Shown: piece after piece, positions 39,002 to 64,000 of the stretch
How positions within the stretch are numbered: position 1 is the first letter of the stretch
How the letters are laid out: each line of letters opens with the position of its first letter
DNA from: Glandiceps talaboti
Taxonomy: Eukaryota; Hemichordata; Enteropneusta; Spengelidae
Reading direction: 5' to 3'
DNA: 64,000 bases
Assembly (NCBI RefSeq): GCF_964340395.1
Contig: NC_135561.1
Location: forward strand, 20,963,740-21,027,739
Notes under the pieces: generated by a model
Databases searched by the model: none
The model's input: only the letters and a program-made list of their open reading frames with translations
What the model was told of the DNA's origin: nothing
Position numbers and translations under genes: made by a program

Positions 39002-39389
39002 CTGGTTGGTTTTTAATTTATCTTTGCTGATTTTTTTTTCATCGTGAACATATATAATGAGAGACTGAGATCTATGATACAATACCATTTCAAATAGACA
39101 ATTTGACATGCATTAATGAGGAGAAATTTAAATATTAGTGAATTAATTAAAGTTATTGGTGACTAAATGTGCGAAGTGCAAGATAGAAAGTGCCGGCCAT
39201 TAAATTTATTTTAGCTTCTTTTTGAACTGGTAGTGGCAAAATAGAACGCTTTCATTAATTTCGTTCACGTAACTATGAAGTCATGTTATTTTTGTCCCAA
39301 ATTTTTCCAACTTTTCCAACTAATTGAGCCTATAATTTTTGCTTCTCCTAGACAATGGAATTGGCCAAACTGTTGTCCATTGCCCACAT
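39002..39389. other. Intergenic, nothing supported
   Basis: AT-rich sequence between exon B and the CCAAC microsatellite; no coding or repeat signal recognised. Confidence 0.45.
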
Positions 39390-39422
39390 AACCCAACCCA
39401 ACCCAACCCAACCCAACCCAAC
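39390..39422. repeat. (CCAAC)n microsatellite
   Basis: About six pentamers of acccaacccaaccc type. Confidence 0.95.
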
Positions 39423-39486
39423 ACAATCCGTACAAGAGAAAAAATAGCATGATGTCAAAAATGAAGCAAATAAAATCTTCCCTAGC

Positions 39487-39702
39487 ATGATGTCAGTTAT
39501 CCCAACCAAACAGGTAGGCACAACTTTGGGCTTCCTCCTTCTTTACAAGTCGCGTCTTCCATCGAGCCTCAGCAATTCACAGACAGACATTACAGATAGA
39601 TGTGTAGCCATTTTGAACTTTTTGAGCTGTCGTCGTAGTAAGACGGATTTACAAGTATTTGAAAAGGTGTTGAGAACCAATCTAAATAAAGAGCAAAAAT
39701 GA
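39487..39702 (+). pseudogene. Possible CARD/death-fold remnant
   Basis: The end of a 71-codon frame reads DRCVAILNFLSCRRSKTDLQ and then VFEKVLRTN. The spacing of hydrophobics recalls helices 4-5 of CARD domains (..LL..L..RG..AF..F...L..T). The rest of a CARD is absent, so this is at most a fragment or a terminal exon. The resemblance is from memory of the family pattern only. Confidence 0.25.
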
Positions 39703-42135
39703 ACCCATCACCTGTGATTTTACATTTTGGCGGGAAACTATTGTCTCTATGTGAGGTCAGTATTAACGAGCAAGTATTACACGTTATATTGCATGACAGC
39801 CAATCAACGTCAGAATTTTACTCGGTGGGAATTTACAAGTGGTGTTAACAACATCCTTACATAACACATCCGTGGGTGCTCACCATATTTTAATCAATTG
39901 TTTCTCGCGAAATGCAAATAGTCGGGAAACGGCGCATGATTTGTAAAAGCGCTCTGACCGCAAAAGTCGGGATGAGTCGCCCCCGTTTGAATTACATACC
40001 TTAGTAATAAAATGGAATGTCAGAGCCCAACAAATAAAATGAAATGAAATAGGACGACTTCACCTACAGTGTGGTATAACGAACGTGTATCTATAGGAAG
40101 TTTGCGATTTTCCATCTCTTTATGTTAATATCACAGTTTGTACGATCCAGAAGTAAAAATGTACAAGGCGGCGTCGTTAGCACAATTTCATCGATAACTT
40201 GAAGAACTTTCCCCCGGTTTAAAATCTTAGTATAAATTATAGTCTATGTTTTATGTTACTTCCAAATGTATGCAAACTATACGATAAGCTATTTCAGTAT
40301 AACATATTGTTCATGTATATCTTCAGATGTCAAGATTTGTACATTTGTAACAAAATTGTTAATAATAACATGTTAATTAAGACATGAAAACAAAATTTGG
40401 GGTGGGTGTCTCGTCATTATATTTCCATAAAGTACGTTTTTCTGCCTTGCACATATCCCAGTTAGAAAAAACAAAATCACCAGTGTTTAAAAAAAAAAAT
40501 ATTATATAATTATTTATGTTAATACCGTAACGTAACAGTATATTCATGTAAGTATCCCCATTTCCATGGTAATCACTACTTCCGTGGTATACTGTGACAC
40601 CTCTGACGCGTGATGGCGGCAATTTGAACGATACACATGCATTCCCTTGTAATAAAAAAATAATAAAAGTTGTACGAAGTTGCAGACGTAGACAGAGTCG
40701 CTCACGCCTAACTCGACCTTCAAAGTTTTCGTAGTGTTCGACAGGTGAGGCCAAACCATTTGAAGAGAATTGCTTGTGAATGTCCTTGGTGTCTGTTATT
40801 TGTAACTTTACATGTAACCTGCAATGGATCAATTCAACCAGAAGAGGGGTACTTTTCTACGTACGTACATATCGATCGTCTATATTGTCTATTTGCTCAT
40901 TCGAATAACAATCGGGTGATAATACAAAGTACTGGTATATACAGTTCATAATAAATATAATTAAATGAAAATATGTACAATAATATATACTTGAGTTGGC
41001 ACATAATCCCCCGTGCTTGTTGAAATACCAAGATATGGTTCAGTACACTTCAAGGACAACTCATACAAATCCACGCCAGATCTAGATTCTCGCAGACTGT
41101 ACTCATAGCTCGTCCAGTCTCAGACAATACTAGACAAGTGCAAGTGTGTCGTACGCGTGTCTGAGGTCCAATAATTTGATTGTGTATATTGCTTGAAATT
41201 TACTTTCAGAAGAAAAACCGTGTGGGTTTATCGAAATGCTTTGCCTATATTTTCACGTATACATAATGATTCACAACAGCGGCGCGATCGTCATCGTGTT
41301 TGATTTTCTCCCAACTCCCCGTACTTAGCCCCGTACTAGATAAGGCTTCCTTTGACCGAGTGGCGCGTGAAAAAAACTCACAAAATGTAAGTTTTTTTTC
41401 CGCATCCGCATATTTGTTATAAAGACGTTTCTTTTTATCGACGGTAATTACTATTTAGGTTTGTTGACAATTTTATTTCATCGCACTGTATTCGTACGCT
41501 CATACCTATGTGTTTACAGCACTTGAACTTTGACATACTTTTGATAACTGTTTCGTGTTGGTCCTTGCCATTGTTAATAAGAATTAAGTAAAGTATATTA
41601 AAAAATTATTTGACATTTGTAAATAAAATAAGATTGATAATACGAAAAGAATTATTCGGTTTTCGTGAATGTTTTCGGTCAAAGCCCATTGAATGTCTGA
41701 CAAGTTCATACAATGAGCATGATGTACTGGAGGAATCCGTACTGCAAATGGTAACTATATAGCTTTTAGTCACACATCTACTAGACTAGTATTCATGCCG
41801 GCCCCGTGCATCGCGTCAAAAATAAAGAAATCTTGTTAATACGATATTAAAACAAATTCTATGTATTCATCGAATGATATTTAATACGTCAAACAAACAA
41901 GGAAGGGGTAGGATGTAAATACACATGACACACACCTCGTTGATTGCCGTGGATGACAAACTACATGTACTATCAGACATGTCATTATGTACTCACGTGC
42001 ACTCTCTACTACGTGAAGCACGACTCACCTAACTCACCGTTATCGTGGTTACTACGTGTGATGTTCGAAAATGCACAGGTGAATCTTTATCTAAATCGGA
42101 TATAAACTCTACGGAAAAATAAATTTTACAATCAT
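39703..42135. other. Intergenic, nothing supported
   Basis: About 2.4 kb of AT-rich DNA with no recognisable gene. The 151-codon minus-strand frame at 40,377-40,832 has no domain, is rich in low-complexity hydrophobic runs from AT-rich DNA, and has no clear splice context. Confidence 0.5.
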
Positions 42136-42149
42136 CTACCTGGAATATA

Positions 42150-42260
42150 TGGCAAGTTTTTTGTTTTTTTGTTTTTTTTTCAACTTTTTTTTCAACTTTT
42201 TTTCGAACTTTTTATTTTTGAACTCTTTTTTCCAACTTTTTTTCAACTTTTTTTTTTGGC
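42150..42260. repeat. T-rich (CAACTTTTTTT)n low-complexity tract
   Basis: Irregular repeats of caac/gaac followed by 7-10 T. An A-rich counterpart lies at 45,268-45,350, close to one arm of the 43.2/45.5-kb inverted repeat. Confidence 0.9.
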
Positions 42261-42464
42261 CGACTCTGCTGACAGACGCCGGTCCCGAGCACGTCGTGCT
42301 CGTGACAGGTGTGACCTTTGACATCCATTACGACGTGTTTCGGCGTCAAATACACGTTCTTATTACCTTCGAAATTGATGGCTCAAACATTATATCAGTT
42401 CTAAAAACTGTTAATTTACGTGTGATAGTATGTGTTTTCCAACAGCCGCAACTTCAGCCGCGTA

Positions 42465-42870
42465 CATACATGTGTACACCGTCGACGTCACGTTAAGGTT
42501 ATGACCGCATGTATGATGTATTACATGATGTAGTACGTAGGACGCGATCCATGTTCAACGGGTAAGTGTAGTTAATCTAAAACAACTAAAGTTTGTTGCA
42601 TCAATAACATTCATTATTGTGAAACTGGCCAGAATTGAAATTAGATGGTACACTATACTGTGAGCGTGAGCAAAATAGCTTTAGGAACAAAAACGTGAGG
42701 AAAAGTGAACGCGTATTTCCAATGGGTCAGTCAGGTACTACTACTAGTACGAGCGCACATGCTGACGTCGACCTGCTGTATTACATACGTAGACGTGTTG
42801 TCAACATCTCATGATACCATGTGTACTCAGAACACTAAAAGAATGTATACTACAATGTACGATGGAGTAA
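42465..42870 (+). repeat. Dispersed duplication, copy 1 (~390 bp)
   Basis: Shares long near-identical runs with 45,925-46,310 (for example cattcattattgtgaaactg, gtgagcgtgagcaaaatagc, tgggtcagtcaggta). A small insertion of actactactag distinguishes this copy. Confidence 0.9.
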
Positions 42871-42880
42871 ACTGAATCTT

Positions 42881-42882
42881 TA

Positions 42883-42935
<53 letters not shown>

Positions 42936-43000
42936 ACAACAACAACAACAACGATAACAATAACAACAATAACAATAACAACAACAACAACAACAACAAC

Positions 43001-43081
<81 letters not shown>
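42881..43081. repeat. Compound trinucleotide microsatellite (CAT)n(CAA)n(AAT)n
   Basis: Three successive triplet tracts totalling ~200 bp. The poly-Leu/poly-Met frame on the minus strand is a translation of it. Confidence 0.97.
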
Positions 43082-43154
43082 GTTACAAGGCGATATAGAA
43101 AAGCTGGTTTAGGTTGAAAGAAATACAAATACACCATACATCATGTATCGAATG

Positions 43155-43260
43155 ATATGTATATGGCAAGCCGTTCAGGACAAAATTAGTATTCTATTTT
43201 AGCTGTAGTATTTTATAATTTTCGTAGTAACAAAACAAATTTTAACAGTTTATGCGTAGT
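43155..43260 (+). repeat. Inverted repeat arm, left
   Basis: Similar, by eye near 80 percent, to the reverse complement of 45,480-45,595. Shared runs include acaagccgttcagg, with one mismatch, and tattttagctgtagtatt. Confidence 0.75.
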
Positions 43261-43326
43261 TTTACAGCTACAATAGAATAAATATACGTTATAATAGGTT
43301 CAAAGGCTATATGCATGGCACTGAAG

Positions 43327-43580
43327 TTGTGTGTGTGTGTGTATTATGTAATACATACATACACACACATACACACGTACGTACGTACGTACGTACATAC
43401 ATACATACATACATACATACATACATACATACGTACGTACGTACGTACACACACGTACGTACATACATACATACATACATACATACATACATACATACAT
43501 ACATACATACGTACGTAAACACACGTACGTACATACATACATACATACATACATACATACATACATACATACAATGAAAT
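43327..43580. repeat. (TG)n and (ACAT/ACGT)n microsatellite cluster
   Basis: A short TG tract, then ~225 bp of ACAT tetramers with several perfect, self-complementary ACGT runs. The YVCM/HTYI frames are artefacts. Confidence 0.97.
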
Positions 43581-44176
43581 GCACAAGAAACTTGACACAG
43601 TCCGAATAAATATATGTAATCAGACGTTAAAAACCATGCATACGTACATACATACATACATTATATTATTTTCAACAATATTTTTATTGTCCACCTTCTT
43701 ATGAAAAATTCACTGGGCTGATATAATCTGACCAGGTACTAGTCTGTAAGGTACGCCGTGACGGGGCGCCCTCACACATCCGCCAATTACCCGGGTGAGA
43801 GGAGGCCAGTGAGGGCGGAACGTCACGACGTATACAGTCTAACCAGAGTCTAACCAGGTATAGGTAGCTTGATTTACAAACTCTTGCAACCTTTCACAAA
43901 CACGCTCAATTGGAACTCTACATTTTTTTTATCGTATTGTGTTTTTGTTCATAGTGACTTGTATTTTGGACCTGTGGCCTTTGAATTAAAATGTAAAAAC
44001 ACCAGTGTAGTACAAGTGGGTCTTGTGTAGACGTTTAGAAGGTACTATGCCCTTAGTGGAGTTAAGGGTTATTTTAGTCTGCTGTTTACTGTGCTGTCGA
44101 CACACATCGTAATAACAACCTACTCAGAAGCTCATAAAATCTGCAGAGAATTCAAAAGCTACCCGGCCTAAAAACA

Positions 44177-44362
44177 ATGTTGAAAGTCTCACAGGGGCTT
44201 GCAACAGATGATGATGACAACATCTATGTATGCGACGCCGGGAGTAAGAGTATGAAGTTTGACTCAAAAGGCACATGTTTATGCAGTATTGGAAAGGAAA
44301 TGCTTGATATCAAAATCCTGCAAAGAGTTGCAGTAAATTATTGCGAGCTCAGGCCTAGTTAG
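44177..44362 (+). pseudogene. NHL-repeat protein fragment
   Basis: The frame reads GLATDDDDNIYVCDAG, a few residues, then MKFDSKGTCLCSIG. This is one blade of an NHL beta-propeller as in TRIM2/3/71-type proteins, whose blades run G-(V/L)-A-x-D-x-x-G-N-(I/V)-Y-V-x-D, then VQ.F...G. The usual glycine before NIYV is Asp here. Only one blade is present and the frame runs out before the tetranucleotide repeat at 44,380. It could be a decayed copy or a stranded exon. Confidence 0.45.
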
Positions 44363-44379
44363 TTTTGTTCATGAAAACA

Positions 44380-44597
<218 letters not shown>

Positions 44598-44939
44598 TAC
44601 TGACAGACATCAACAATAGAGTAAATCACAAATCTGTATCAACAATAATGAATTTCGCAGTATCAAGAATTAGTGAGTGTATGTTTTCCTTAGATACAAA
44701 AATATAGTCACAAATACCAAAGGTGGCGTTATTCAGTGTTTATCATTTCGAGGAATCGTGCGTGAATTTGAAGTGCATCCCCGGAATGATAGAATTCTCA
44801 GAACCAAAAATCAAGACTACAATTTATTGTAATGGCTTATTGCAGCTACTTGTACAAGTTCTCGTGATAGGAGCATTCGTCTGCCATGGCAGACAATCCG
44901 TCCCCCTTCGTGCATTGCCCTATAACTCGCGCCCCGGCC

Positions 44940-45120
44940 TGGGAAGTCGATAGTCTTGCTGCTAGACGTTCGGGCTTTCTTTCGATACTATAAGCGAACG
45001 AAGTTCGCAGTGAGGGCTTGCCCGAACACGATGTTCCATCCTCGATAGCGATGTTCGGTCGTGTGTCGTATTTTATCGGAAGAACATCCGAGGTCTAGCA
45101 GATAGACTAGGAAGTCGCCA
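44940..45120. repeat. Imperfect foldback
   Basis: The left part, gatagtcttgctgctagacg, is an imperfect inverted match to gtctagcagatagactagg on the right. The region between is richer in CpG than its surroundings. It may be a small palindromic element; no target duplication is clear. Confidence 0.4.
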
Positions 45121-45479
45121 GCGAACAGAAGAACATATACACATGTTTTTACATCTTACAATTGTGCGACGTGTCAAAGGTTTATGTTGCCATCTTAATC
45201 GCTTTTGTATGTAATTTCTGTAATATATTTTTGGTGTCTAGATGGGAAATTGTTCATAGCAAAATGATCGTTGAAAAAAATAGAAAAAAAAGTTTAAAAA
45301 ATAAAAAGATTGAAAAAAAATTTGAAAAAAAATAGAAAAAAAAAACTGACAAAAATATATTTTGACATTCAATTATGTGTAATCCTTTAAAAAAATTCTG
45401 GTTTGACGAAAAATAAAACAAATGTTCTCGAATAAATGAAAACATATTTCAATTAAAATAATGTGAACATGGAATAAAA

Positions 45480-45595
45480 GTACATAAACGTTTAAAATTA
45501 GTTTGTAAGTACGAAAAATATAAAAGAAATACTACAGCTAAAATAAAATTATAATTCTGGCCTGAACGGCTTGTCATATGCCACAGTATAGCTTG
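45480..45595 (-). repeat. Inverted repeat arm, right
   Basis: Reverse-complement partner of 43,155-43,260; see that entry. Confidence 0.75.
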
Positions 45596-45924
45596 GCTTT
45601 TAAACACAACATGCAAGCATACGTATGTTCTGTGTACGTCTGTAACGATGTGACGTACATCAAGACCCCTTTTGTTTCAAATTTGTGTAGACAGTAGATG
45701 TCTCTCTTGCATGATCATCTCAATGTGGGCTGTAAATGAAGGAAGTGACGTAATTTCTGACAAAGCTTGCCCAACAGGTGAATAGTAATATTTTGAGTGC
45801 TTGTGAGTTTATCCACTGAATACGTATCCTGAGATTCTGGTACCTCTGAGATAGACTGTGTGCGTCTGAGGTTACAACTTGAATTTGGTCAATAGCTATC
45901 ACCACCAAAGACAAGTCGGTAACA
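45596..45924. other. Intergenic, nothing supported
   Basis: About 330 bp without coding or repeat signal; the 69-codon minus-strand frame here has no recognisable domain. Confidence 0.45.
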
Positions 45925-46310
45925 CACATGTGTACACCTTCACGTTAAGGTTATGACCGCTTGTAAGTATGTAGAACACGGCCCATGTGCAACGGGTAAA
46001 GGTAGTTAATCTACAACAACTGAAGTTTGGCGCATCAATAACATTCATTATTGTGAAACTGGCCAGAATTGAAATTAGATGGTACACTATACTGTGAGCG
46101 TGAGCAAAATAGCTTTAAGAGCAAAAACGTAATGTGAGGAAAAGTGAACGCGTATTTCCAATGGGTCAGTCAGGTATGAGCGCACATGTTGACGTCGACC
46201 TTTGTATTACATACGTAGGCGTGTTGTTCTCCGAGTCAACTTTTCATGATACATGTGTGTACTCAGACCACTAAAAATGTATACTACAATGTATGATAAA
46301 GTATTTATCA
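45925..46310 (+). repeat. Dispersed duplication, copy 2 (~385 bp)
   Basis: Direct-orientation partner of 42,465-42,870, 3.45 kb away, with scattered substitutions and small indels. Confidence 0.9.
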
Positions 46311-46454
46311 GCATCAAATTATCACATACAACGCAATTATGTTATAAATAATACAGTTCAACATAATCTATCTTATACTAGTGTTCTTTGGTCTCTACGC
46401 TGGTCTTCAACGGCGGATGAAAAGATTGTTTATGTCGGAATGACGAAATGACGA

Positions 46455-47035
46455 GGGAGCGCCCAGATTTTACTTCCAGGGGGCCCGGGGGATTTTCGGG
46501 GAGGGGGAGCATCAATTTTTCTCAGGAAAAATTAGGGGGGAGGGGGTCTAAACCAAAAAAATTCACAATTTTCTAAAAAAAAAAATCATGATTATTTAAT
46601 TCAGCATAAATCCACTGCAATTCTGGCACTTCTCAAAGTAACTTGTCCGTGAGGATGTGCAAGACTTGTTTCATCACAATCACCATCAGTGTTATCATCA
46701 GTACATGAATTTTCTGAGCTATCAGTATCACAATTTTCTCCATCACTGCCTAGATCATGCATTACAGAAGTATCACTTTCAGTCTCAGTCACTATCTGTT
46801 TCATTCATGTCCATGATATTAATTTTAATTTTATTAATTTTTCCAGCCAGTTTTCTAAATCTATACCCTGATGTTCCTACTATGTGAGTGGATACAATGT
46901 CTAATTTTTTTCTGTTTTAATTTTCACTGATTTGATAATTTATGCTCATTATGGGGGGGGGGCATGAAAAAAATACACAAGGAAAAGGGGAAATCCTCCT
47001 GGGCCCCACTGGAAGTAAGATCTTGACACTCCCTT
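46455..47035. mobile_element. Probable MITE with G-rich imperfect TIRs (~580 bp)
   Basis: The left end, GGGAGCGCCCAGATTTTACT then TCCAGGGGGCCC, pairs with the right end read in reverse, GGGAGTGTCAAGATCTTACT then TCCAGTGGGGCCC. About 40 bp per arm match imperfectly. No target duplication is clear. Inside is an acidic 67-codon minus-strand frame (46,601-46,804, rich in D, E, S, T) of unknown origin. Confidence 0.55.
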
Positions 47036-47769
47036 ACGAATGTTAAAGTTTGCTGTTCTCAAATTGCACTGTTTTTCACACAAAAGCCTTTACCTTTGAT
47101 GGCTATACATCTAACATGGAAACTTGTCGTTGCCAGTAGGTATACGTAGTAGTTATCTCACACTTACTTCAAAGGTGGATGTGGACATTTTATCAGGTGA
47201 ACAACACACATTGAGTTCCGACGAAGAGCATGTATACACGTGGATAGCTGAACACCGACGCACCATACCACGTCGACCAAGCGTCACTGCTACCTTGCCT
47301 TGCACCACCGTCGTCTGGCGAAGTCTGACTACCACCTTCTACACTAACATGAGACGCTGTTCTCTCTAATTAGCTAATCATTGTCCCAACATTAATATAC
47401 TCTCTCGATCAATCAAAAGATCTAACGTCTCCCGAGTCATTAAAATAATAGCGCATCCAGGTGGACGTCTACACAGTTGTATGTTAATGAATTCAGAGTA
47501 CAAAATAAACTACTTCAAATACATCAGTGCCAATACTCAAGCTCTACGTAACATCAGTTATTATCATTATTATTAGTCATTGAAGAATGTTGACACATTT
47601 TAGATGCTCTTCACGCCAGTATGGTTTAAAATTAAAACAGGAAGACGACAAAGTGACTGAGTCGATACTTGTGTTCTTTGTGACTCAAATGAATTTGATA
47701 ATGATTATAAACTTCCTATTGAAAATTTTTTTTGCCAATGCTAGGTTCAAGTATATTATATTTAGGTAT
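47036..47769. other. Intergenic, nothing supported
   Basis: No repeat or gene recognised; overlapping frames on both strands at 47,124-47,369 lack domains. Confidence 0.45.
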
Positions 47770-48102
47770 ATCAGATATGTACAGTAAATCCTATGTCTAG
47801 GATAAATCAGATATATAGAATAAAACCTATATATATAGTAAATCAGATATGTAGGGTAAATCCTACATGTAGGGTAAATCCATTACATAGAGTAAATCCT
47901 ATAAGTAGGGTAAATCAGATATGTACAGTAAATCCTATATGTAGAGTAAATTAGATATATAGGGTAAATAATATATGATGGGTAAATCCTATACGTAGGG
48001 TAAATCCTATATGTAGGGTAAATCAGATATATAGGGTAAATCAGGTGTGTAGGGTAAATCAGATATGTAGAGTAAATCAAATATGTAGGGTAAATCCCAT
48101 AT
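47770..48102. repeat. 18-bp minisatellite (tatgtagggtaaatccta-like)
   Basis: About 18 degenerate copies of a unit of roughly 18 bp, each with a core close to gtaaatc. The YLIYPT-type frame on the minus strand is a translation of it. Confidence 0.92.
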
Positions 48103-48194
48103 GTGCCAACCTTATTTTTGTGTTTCCCTTGGATCTGCACTCTGCATTGTTTGGACAAACACGAGAAAAAAAGACCGGCCGCGAGGCAGGGTAT

Positions 48195-48476
48195 TTAACT
48201 TGATTCAAACTCACCAGAAAACAATTTTTTTCTTGGCCTTAAAATAGGTTTACAATCAGCACGGAGTTCACAAACAGGTTCAGATTCACTGAACCGTGTA
48301 GAAATGTTACCATGGATACTTGTTTTCATGGGGAGACAATGTAGGTAATTTTTTATACAATTTGTATATAACTTTGTTGCAATTTGAATATTTTTAGGGT
48401 TACACAATACATAAACATAATCACAAGACACTGACTTTAACTTATACTTGTAGAGTTGGCCTGACAGATGGAAAAT
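48195..48476 (-). other. Unassigned open frame with acceptor-like start
   Basis: Minus strand: after a possible acceptor (ccatctgtcag) an open frame of ~90 codons starts GQLYKYKLKSVSCDYVYVL and ends PRKKLFSGEFESS before a stop. Its composition is less AT-biased than chance frames nearby. No family recognised. It could be the last exon of a small gene head-to-head with PRPF6, or a relic. Confidence 0.22.
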
Positions 48477-48735
48477 AATCGTATTTGTGATTGAATACAT
48501 CCGCTGAAACACATGACTATGAATTCAGTAATTTTACATTGGCAGGGTATTACTACATTGATACAGGGATGTAAGGGGAGGGTGGGGGAGGGGTTTCCAA
48601 GGGAAATTAACACTGAACATACTAAATATAGGTACTGATGACCCAATCAGTTGGGGATTTAAAACTAAAGTTCAACAACGTTAACCCTATTTTGTTTGTT
48701 TGAAAGATTCCGCTTCACAGCCTTTTGATGGAAGT

Positions 48736-48972
48736 TGGAATGTCTCTGCTTGCACAATTTTTATTTGGGAAAAATATGTGAAATAGAGTTGAAATACTTG
48801 CAACCGAGACATTGATAGCCCCAAGTTCAGCCACTGTATGTCCGTTGGTTGATATGTTTTGCCAATAATGTACATGGTGTCAGTAAAAGCTAAGTTTAGG
48901 TATGTAATATGTTGTCATTTTTAAAAATTTGAATTTAAAATTTAAAATTGTGCAAGCAGAGACATTCCTAGA
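48736..48972. repeat. Short inverted-repeat element (~235 bp)
   Basis: ggaatgtctctgcttgcaca at the left is mirrored by tgtgcaagcagagacattcc at the right. The ~25-bp arms suggest a small MITE. No target duplication was established. Confidence 0.5.
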
Positions 48973-49065
48973 TTTCTGTACGAATCAGTTCTAATGCCTC
49001 TTCAACGTTGTTTACACAGCCACTGTAACTAAGACCCCCCCCCCCCCCACGACCTGGTGCAGGAC

Positions 49066-49073
49066 ATCCGATC
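49066..49073. repeat. 8-bp target-site duplication, left (ATCCGATC)
   Basis: Identical octamer at 49,285-49,292 flanking the MITE. Confidence 0.85.
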
Positions 49074-49284
49074 CACAGGGGCGTGTATTATTGCTTAGAT
49101 TTCAGTTTTCTTAGGAAAATATCATACGATTCTTGCTGCTACAAATGTATCGATCTATAGTACTACGTATACTATAAATATGCTCTCTTTCCCTGTACAG
49201 GTAGGAATATATATTCAAAAGGTTGTTATATTTAGTCTGTAGACCTGGAAAACAACAATCTATGCAATATTACACGCCCCTGTG
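49074..49284. mobile_element. hAT-like MITE in the PRPF6 5' flank
   Basis: A 211-bp element with inverted ends CACAGGGGCGTGTATTATTGC / reverse CACAGGGGCGTGTAATATTGC, differing at one base, and an 8-bp duplication ATCCGATC. Eight-base duplications and a CAGGGGC-type end fit hAT elements. It has no coding capacity. Its right duplication ends 92 bp before the first PRPF6 ATG, so it sits in or beside the promoter or 5' UTR. Confidence 0.85.
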
Positions 49285-49292
49285 ATCCGATC
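49285..49292. repeat. 8-bp target-site duplication, right (ATCCGATC)
   Basis: Second copy of the octamer; see 49,066-49,073. Confidence 0.85.
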
Positions 49293-49384
49293 CAGTGTCT
49301 TCCTCTGTCATGATCCTATAACGTGCGCCCTCTTTTGTCAACTAAATTAATGACTCTCGTAAACCTCGAGAGTACGTTGCGAGA
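49293..49384 (+). promoter_or_regulatory. PRPF6 proximal 5' flank / 5' UTR
   Basis: Between the MITE and the start codon there is no TATA box. A pyrimidine tract, gccctcttttgtc (~49,328-49,340), resembles the TCT/TOP-type initiator of translation and splicing housekeeping genes. The small inverted repeat ctctcg...cgagag follows. The transcription start is inferred, not shown. Confidence 0.35.
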
Positions 49385-63349
<13,965 letters not shown>

Positions 63350-64000
63350 GTATGTTTTCATATTGCATCCCTTTCATGTCAATATTATAGTATGGTCTGT
63401 TGTATAGGATATTCAAAATGAGTTATCCTACTATGGTAAATGTTTATTAAACCATGCACAAACCAGGTTCAGCAAAACATACATTCTGGTTGTTTTACAT
63501 AATGACAATGTGTATCTGTATCATTAGTTCTGCTGTGTTCGAATATGAGTCAAAATGCTTAAAATTGCTATTACTTTACTCGATTTTTTGATATTACTGG
63601 CAATGGTATAATTATATTATTCCCAATATTTTTTTTCATTCAACTTAAAAGCACTCGTTACCTAATGGTTGTCACTACTTGTCTAGCGACTCATAGTGAC
63701 AAGAGCCCTTTAAGTCACTCATATTTTCCATGGCTGAACAAAGAAAACTATTGGGAATAACATCAAAATATTGTATGTGAAACATGAAAAGATGAAGTGT
63801 CATCAGGTATACATGTATTTAGATAGACTGATTATTAAAGACAAGTCGTCAGAAAGTGTGATTGTAAATTTAGTGATGCATTTGAACTGTTGTACTATGA
63901 ATGCTATGGACAGCCAAAATATCAAATGTTGACATTCTGAATTGAGCATGTGACATTGGCAGGGAGCAGTTTTGAAAAGGTAACTAATAGTGGAAGAAAT
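63350..64000 (+). other. PRPF6 intron 16 (partial)
   Basis: Starts at the exon 16 donor and runs off the window. It contains MITE copy E and no further exon that I can see. Confidence 0.85.
63452..63765. mobile_element. Palindromic MITE family, copy E (PRPF6 intron 16)
   Basis: Full-length match to copy A, including the left flank (catgcacaaaccaggttcag ... tagttctgctgtgttc) and core (ttgtcactacttgtctagcg, aagtcactcatattttcc, atggctgaacaaagaaaact, attgggaataac). Confidence 0.8.

Noticed and set aside
39390-39422. Interstitial telomeric repeat
   Set aside because: The motif is CCAAC, not CCCTAA; it is a short ordinary microsatellite.
40377-40832. 151-codon minus-strand gene
   Set aside because: No recognised domain, multiple overlapping frames on both strands, AT-driven hydrophobic runs and no convincing splice or promoter context.
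42880-43137. Poly-Leu/poly-Met protein
   Set aside because: Translation of a triplet microsatellite.
43300-43657. CMYV / HTYI repeat proteins
   Set aside because: Translation of ACAT/ACGT tetranucleotide repeats; open on both strands as expected for such repeats.

Overview
The window is AT-rich animal nuclear DNA. It holds a multi-exon gene with GT-AG introns, two megasatellites, a 5'-truncated non-LTR retrotransposon, TIR/MITE transposons and many microsatellites. There is no sign of prokaryotic gene organisation. The intron texture and a clear metazoan PRPF6 orthologue suggest an invertebrate, probably marine, but I cannot name the species.

Layout. (1) 1-24,605 is a tandem array of a ~420-bp unit. 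It is split once, at 6,484-8,901, by a 2.4-kb element with ~700-bp terminal inverted repeats and a TTAA target duplication. On the minus strand every unit carries an 81-nt stretch with a strong 3' splice site and a GTAAGT 5' splice site. I count 53 copies of this stretch. The array therefore looks like one symmetric exon plus its intron, amplified en masse. (2) 24,606-35,480 is a second array of (TGAC)n interleaved with ~130-200-bp complex units. It contains a LINE 3' end at 25,201-25,777. (3) 34,851-37,907 is a ~370-bp segment duplicated around leftover TGAC repeat. The second copy is split by a 2,044-bp Harbinger-like element with a TTA target duplication. (4) 37,908-49,300 is gene-poor DNA with two decayed minus-strand exons (38.7-39.0 kb) related to the satellite exon, duplicated segments, microsatellites, domain remnants (CARD-like, NHL-like) and small MITEs. 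One MITE, with an 8-bp duplication, ends 100 bp before the PRPF6 start codon. (5) 49,385-63,349 holds 16 exons of PRPF6 (U5 snRNP / tri-snRNP protein, yeast Prp6), about 588 residues from the N-terminus; the gene continues past the window.

The most interesting points are the exon megasatellite, the sharing of one palindromic MITE family between the satellite intron and five PRPF6 introns (the satellite may thus have begun as an ordinary exon with a MITE-bearing intron), a perfect 80-bp inverted repeat in PRPF6 intron 9 whose arms each encode a hammerhead-ribozyme fold, and a candidate poison exon in PRPF6 intron 12. All calls come from reading the sequence; no search or alignment program was run, and repeat boundaries without a stated target duplication are good to roughly 5-20 bases.
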